DNA from: Mycoplasma sp. 1578d
GTDB lineage: Bacteria; Bacillota_I; Bacilli_A; Mycoplasmatales; Metamycoplasmataceae
Assembly: GCF_024582695.1 (NCBI RefSeq)
Contig: NZ_CP102081.1
Span: 620,001 to 684,000 of the forward strand
Length of the DNA: 64,000 nt
Direction of reading: 5' to 3'
Positions 61,112 through 64,000 of this stretch are shown here, in pieces; position 1 is the first letter of the stretch, and each line of letters begins with the position of its first letter. A program made the translations under genes and the position numbers. The notes beneath the pieces were generated by a model. The model was given only the letters and a program-made list of their open reading frames with translations. It was not told where the DNA came from and ran no database searches.

Positions 61112-63128
61112 TTTGTTCCTTACTTAATTTGCGTTTAGCTAATATTTTTTTAAACATTCACATTAAAAACATCCCAAGTGCTCCAAGCACACTAATACCA
61201 ACAAATGTTCATAATAAAATATCATTTAAAGAGGTCTTATCTTGATAATTAACATTTAAATCTTGATATGAATTAGTAAATGGCTTAGCTTGAGGATCTT
61301 GTTTATCTTTTAATTCTTGGGTTTTAGTGAGTGCTGATATATTGTTAATTTGTTTATGAATATCAGTTAAAACTTGAGTATATTCTTGATAATCCTTTGC
61401 TGAAAAATTAGACTTAATTGCAATAATTTTAAAAGTTTTTAGCATTGAATTTAAGCTTTTAAAAGATGAAATTAAATGATTTACATCTAAATCCAAGTTT
61501 TTGAAATTTTCCTCAATTTGTTTAATATTTTTTTGAGCTTGAAAATTAAGATTTTGATAAAGTCGCTCATAAGCATTAGCTAGATAATTAAAAAACTTAT
61601 ATTCATTAATTTCTTGTACAGCAAGAGAATTAACTAAAAGTTCTCTGGCTTTTTGGGTTAATGCTTGATTAGTGATTGAACCATCTAGTGCAGAAAATGT
61701 GGTTTTTGATTGATATTTAGCAACTAATTGATCTACTTTTTCTCGAAATGGAGCTGTGTTAATTAATTTAACACTTGAAAAAACTTGATTAAAAACAGTT
61801 TGAGCTAAGAGATTGCTTCCTAATGATTTATAATCGTGTTTTTCATCTAGATTGAGTGCTTTTAGAAATTCTCCAAACACTTCAGAAAATTCCTGGTAAA
61901 CTTTTTGATAGCTTGCACTTTGTTGTGCACTAGCATATCTTTGAACTTGAACAGTATATTGTGTCGCATTACTTGGATTGGTTTTTTCAAGTAATGAAAC
62001 AGTAGCAATGAGTTTGTTATCTTTTTCTTCTAAACCAGTAACCTGATATGCAAATGAATTTAAAATTGAATTTTTAAATCACACGTACTTACTATTAAAC
62101 ACTTCGCTGTTAGCTTGAAACAATGCAACTAAATCCTTATTTGAAGCATTGGCTTTCTCAAAACCTAGAACCGGTGCCAGTCTAGGTACATTTTCTACAC
62201 TGGGTTCAGGTGTTGGTGGAATTCCTTGATCAGGATCATTATCAATTAATGGTGGAACTGTGTTTGGAAGTGGGGGTTGTTGTGGTTGTGGTTTGGGTTG
62301 ATTTTGTTGATTAAATAAAACATTTTGTTCTAAGTCATAACTTAAAAATTGTTTATTTATTTTTTGTTGAATATATTCATTTCAACTTTTAAATCCTTCA
62401 GGGAGCTTGAGATCGTATTGCGAATTTTCTTGAAGTACAAAATCAGTTGTGTCTGGGAACTTTGGTAAATCATCTGCGTTAATAAAAATTTTCTCAGTTT
62501 GTGCACTAATACCTGAAAAATAAGAATTAGTAGTTTTTAAAACTTCATCTTCTTGGGCAGTATTAATGGTAAGTTTGTTATCCTTATCTTCGATTTTAAC
62601 TGAGTTTTTAGGATCAAGCTTGACGACCACATCATAATTAGTTGGATTGCTTTCTCCTATAATTGTTGGAGCATATTCTTTGTTGTTATATTTAACCGTT
62701 CCAAAATGGTATTGTTTGGCAACTAATAGTTTTGGGAAAATAGTATTAAATCCAAATTTTTCTGGATTTTTAACAATTTCTTTAGTATTTTCTTTAATAA
62801 AATTGGCAACTTTTTTATAGTAAGCTATTTTGACTAATAATTCATTAGAAAGTGGTTTTTCAGCTAAATCCTCAATCCTTTTAATCGCGTTAATTATATT
62901 TCCTTCAACCCGATCCAGTGCACTTAAAAATTCTTTTTCAATAACCTTTTCCTGTTTAGGTTTGATTTGATCATAATTAGGAGGTGTTTTAGGAGTTTCA
63001 TTTTTATCTTTTTTGTCATTTTCTTTTGGGGGCTGAGTATTATTGATTGGATCTGCCGAAACACTAAATACAGTTGGAATTGTTATTAATGGTGAAGCTA
63101 ATGAAAATAAAATTCTTTTTAATTTCAT
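61101..63128 (-). CDS. F1-like X0 ATPase-associated surface subunit (MSC_0620 type)
   Basis: 675 residues; I checked the frame between 61881 and 62382 and it is open with TGA as Trp. Signal peptide (1-25, ending VFSVSA), a Lys/Pro/Asn-rich stretch, a globular part, a proline-rich linker at about residues 273-313 (QNQPKPQPQQPPLPNTVPP), a helical coiled-coil-like region, and one transmembrane helix near residues 630-655 (ILLWTFVGISVLGALGMFLM) followed by a basic tail. The orientation suggests a large outer part anchored by the C-terminal helix, so it probably connects the F1-like motor to the cell surface. It overlaps alpha by 11 nt and the epsilon-like gene by 10 nt. Confidence 0.78.
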
Positions 63129-63577
63129 GGGAGCTCCTTTTTGATTAATGAATAATAAATTTGGGTTTTTAAATAAAATTCATCCCTTTTTAGTAATTCA
63201 TACTTAGTTTCATCCACATTAGTTCAATTAAACATTTTCGCTGTTTTGTTTGAAAGAATTTCTTTTTTAATAGCAGCGTATTTTTCTTTAATTTGTGCTA
63301 AATATTTTTTATCCTTTTTTTGAATAAAACTATTTAAATAAACATCATAATGAATAGTTGCTTGATCTTGATCATATTTTAAAAACAAATTATCAACTAA
63401 TAAATAGTAATTTTGTTCATCGCTTAAAGTTAGTTTGAGCAAAATATTTTTATAGCTTACAATTGAATTGGGTTTGATTTTTATCCACTTATCATTAAGT
63501 GTTTTACTTACATTAATGTCCTTAACCATGATTCAATTAAGGTTGTTTTTTGTTGAAACAAAGTTTAATCTAACCAT
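63119..63577 (-). CDS. F1-like X0 ATPase epsilon-like subunit (MSC_0621 type)
   Basis: 152 residues from ATG 63577 with AGGTAAATC upstream. Trp from TGA at NLNWIM and MFNWTN. N-terminal beta-rich half (KPNSIVSYKNILLKLTLSDEQ) and C-terminal helical half (YLAQIKEKYAAIKKEILSNK), the domain order of an ATP synthase epsilon subunit. Sequence likeness to epsilon is weak; the call rests on fold order and gene position between gamma-like and the 0620-type gene. Overlaps both neighbours. Confidence 0.65.
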
Positions 63578-64000
63578 GATTTACCTCATTTTGCGTGTGA
63601 ATCAAATCTTTATCAGGACTCAAAATTGAAATTTCTTCAATTTCTAGATCTTTTTTAGTACGAAGATATAAAATCTTATGTTTACGGATTCTTTCCTCAA
63701 GATCATTAAGCGATTTATTTTGGGCCACAAGATTATATTTTTCTTTAACTAGTGCCGATTCCATTAATAGAGACATTGTTGAAAAAGTTAAATAATGTTC
63801 AAATAAAGATTCAACAAATAAGTTAGGTTCAGGGTGAATTTTATATTTACTCAAATCAAAAGTATTTGAAATTCCTTTTTGGGAATAATAAGTTAATTCA
63901 AAATTATTTCTTTCAAGCGGAAACAAGGTAATGTATTTTTGTTTAAGCTTTGACGAATTAATTAGAAAATTAAGTTCAGAAATTTTATATTGCTTAAAAA
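63570..64000 (-). CDS. F1-like X0 ATPase gamma-like subunit (MSC_0622 type), N-terminus outside window
   Basis: At least 143 C-terminal residues; the frame is open to the window edge. The visible part (SLFEHYLTFSTMSLLMESALVKEKYNL, then NDLEERIRKHKILYLRTKKD) has the position and helical character of the C-terminal helix of ATP synthase gamma, which forms the rotor shaft. The stop TAG at 63570 overlaps the epsilon-like start by 8 nt. The cluster continues to the right, where the two remaining membrane proteins are expected. Confidence 0.65.
   Translation of the reverse strand, partial: FKQYKISELNFLINSSKLKQKYITLFPLERNNFELTYYSQKGISNTFDLSKYKIHPEPNLFVESLFEHYLTFSTMSLLMESALVKEKYNLVAQNKSLNDLEERIRKHKILYLRTKKDLEIEEISILSPDKDLIHTQNEVNHG

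Overview
The window is bacterial, very AT-rich, and must be read with genetic code 4 (TGA = Trp). With TGA as stop, rnr, metG, alaS, rpoB, rpoC, secDF and eno fall into fragments. With TGA as Trp each becomes one full-length protein, and a tRNA-Trp with anticodon UCA lies at 49850-49924. With no cell-wall genes, many lipoproteins and secreted proteins, the MnuA-type nuclease and an F1-like X0 ATPase cluster, this points to a Mycoplasma of the hominis group (Mycoplasmopsis/Metamycoplasma type). The species cannot be named from sequence alone.

Layout. 1-2643: an unidentified membrane-anchored protein cut by the window edge and a divergent frameshifted gene. 2734-9461 (minus): tsf, rpsB with a structured leader, then secG-rnr-trmN6-like-metG. 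9615-14799 (plus): HPr, an OppB-OppC-OppA set without ATPases, and a BI-1-like membrane protein. 14834-16207 (minus): MnuA-like nuclease lipoprotein. 16398-25335 (plus): hisS, aspS, rpmF, ruvA, ruvB, secDF, obg. 25360-36344 (minus): tRNA-Leu, dimeric dUTPase, a methyltransferase, an unusual HsdS, M42 aminopeptidase, hpt, deoxynucleoside kinase, greA, a membrane protein, ruvX, alaS, mnmA. 36478-37726 (plus): ftsY and ylxM. 37776-64000 (minus): a Trp-free surface protein, tRNA-Ile, rplM-rpsI, rpoB-rpoC, gpsA, tRNA-Trp, acpP, a three-gene cluster matching MG286-MG285-MG284 of M. genitalium in order, proS, tRNA-Gln, tRNA-Tyr, a P-type cation ATPase, enolase, and the F1-like ATPase cluster running off the right edge.

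Most of the window is housekeeping: translation (five aminoacyl-tRNA synthetases, ribosomal proteins, EF-Ts, tRNA modification), transcription (rpoBC, greA), secretion (SecG, SecDF, FtsY), nucleotide salvage (hpt, dNK, dUTPase, MnuA as nucleic acid scavenger) and recombination (ruvA, ruvB, ruvX).

The most notable points are: (1) one continuous 584-aa HsdS ORF holding three target-recognition/conserved-region units plus four 12-bp repeats encoding ELTA, of the kind that sets spacer length in EcoR124-type enzymes, with no hsdM or hsdR in the window; (2) at least seven genes whose -10 box lies only 6-9 nt before the start codon, implying leaderless mRNAs; (3) the F1-like X0 ATPase gene set with overlapping genes; (4) opp permeases and a binding lipoprotein without ATPase subunits; (5) a compact folded leader before rpsB.
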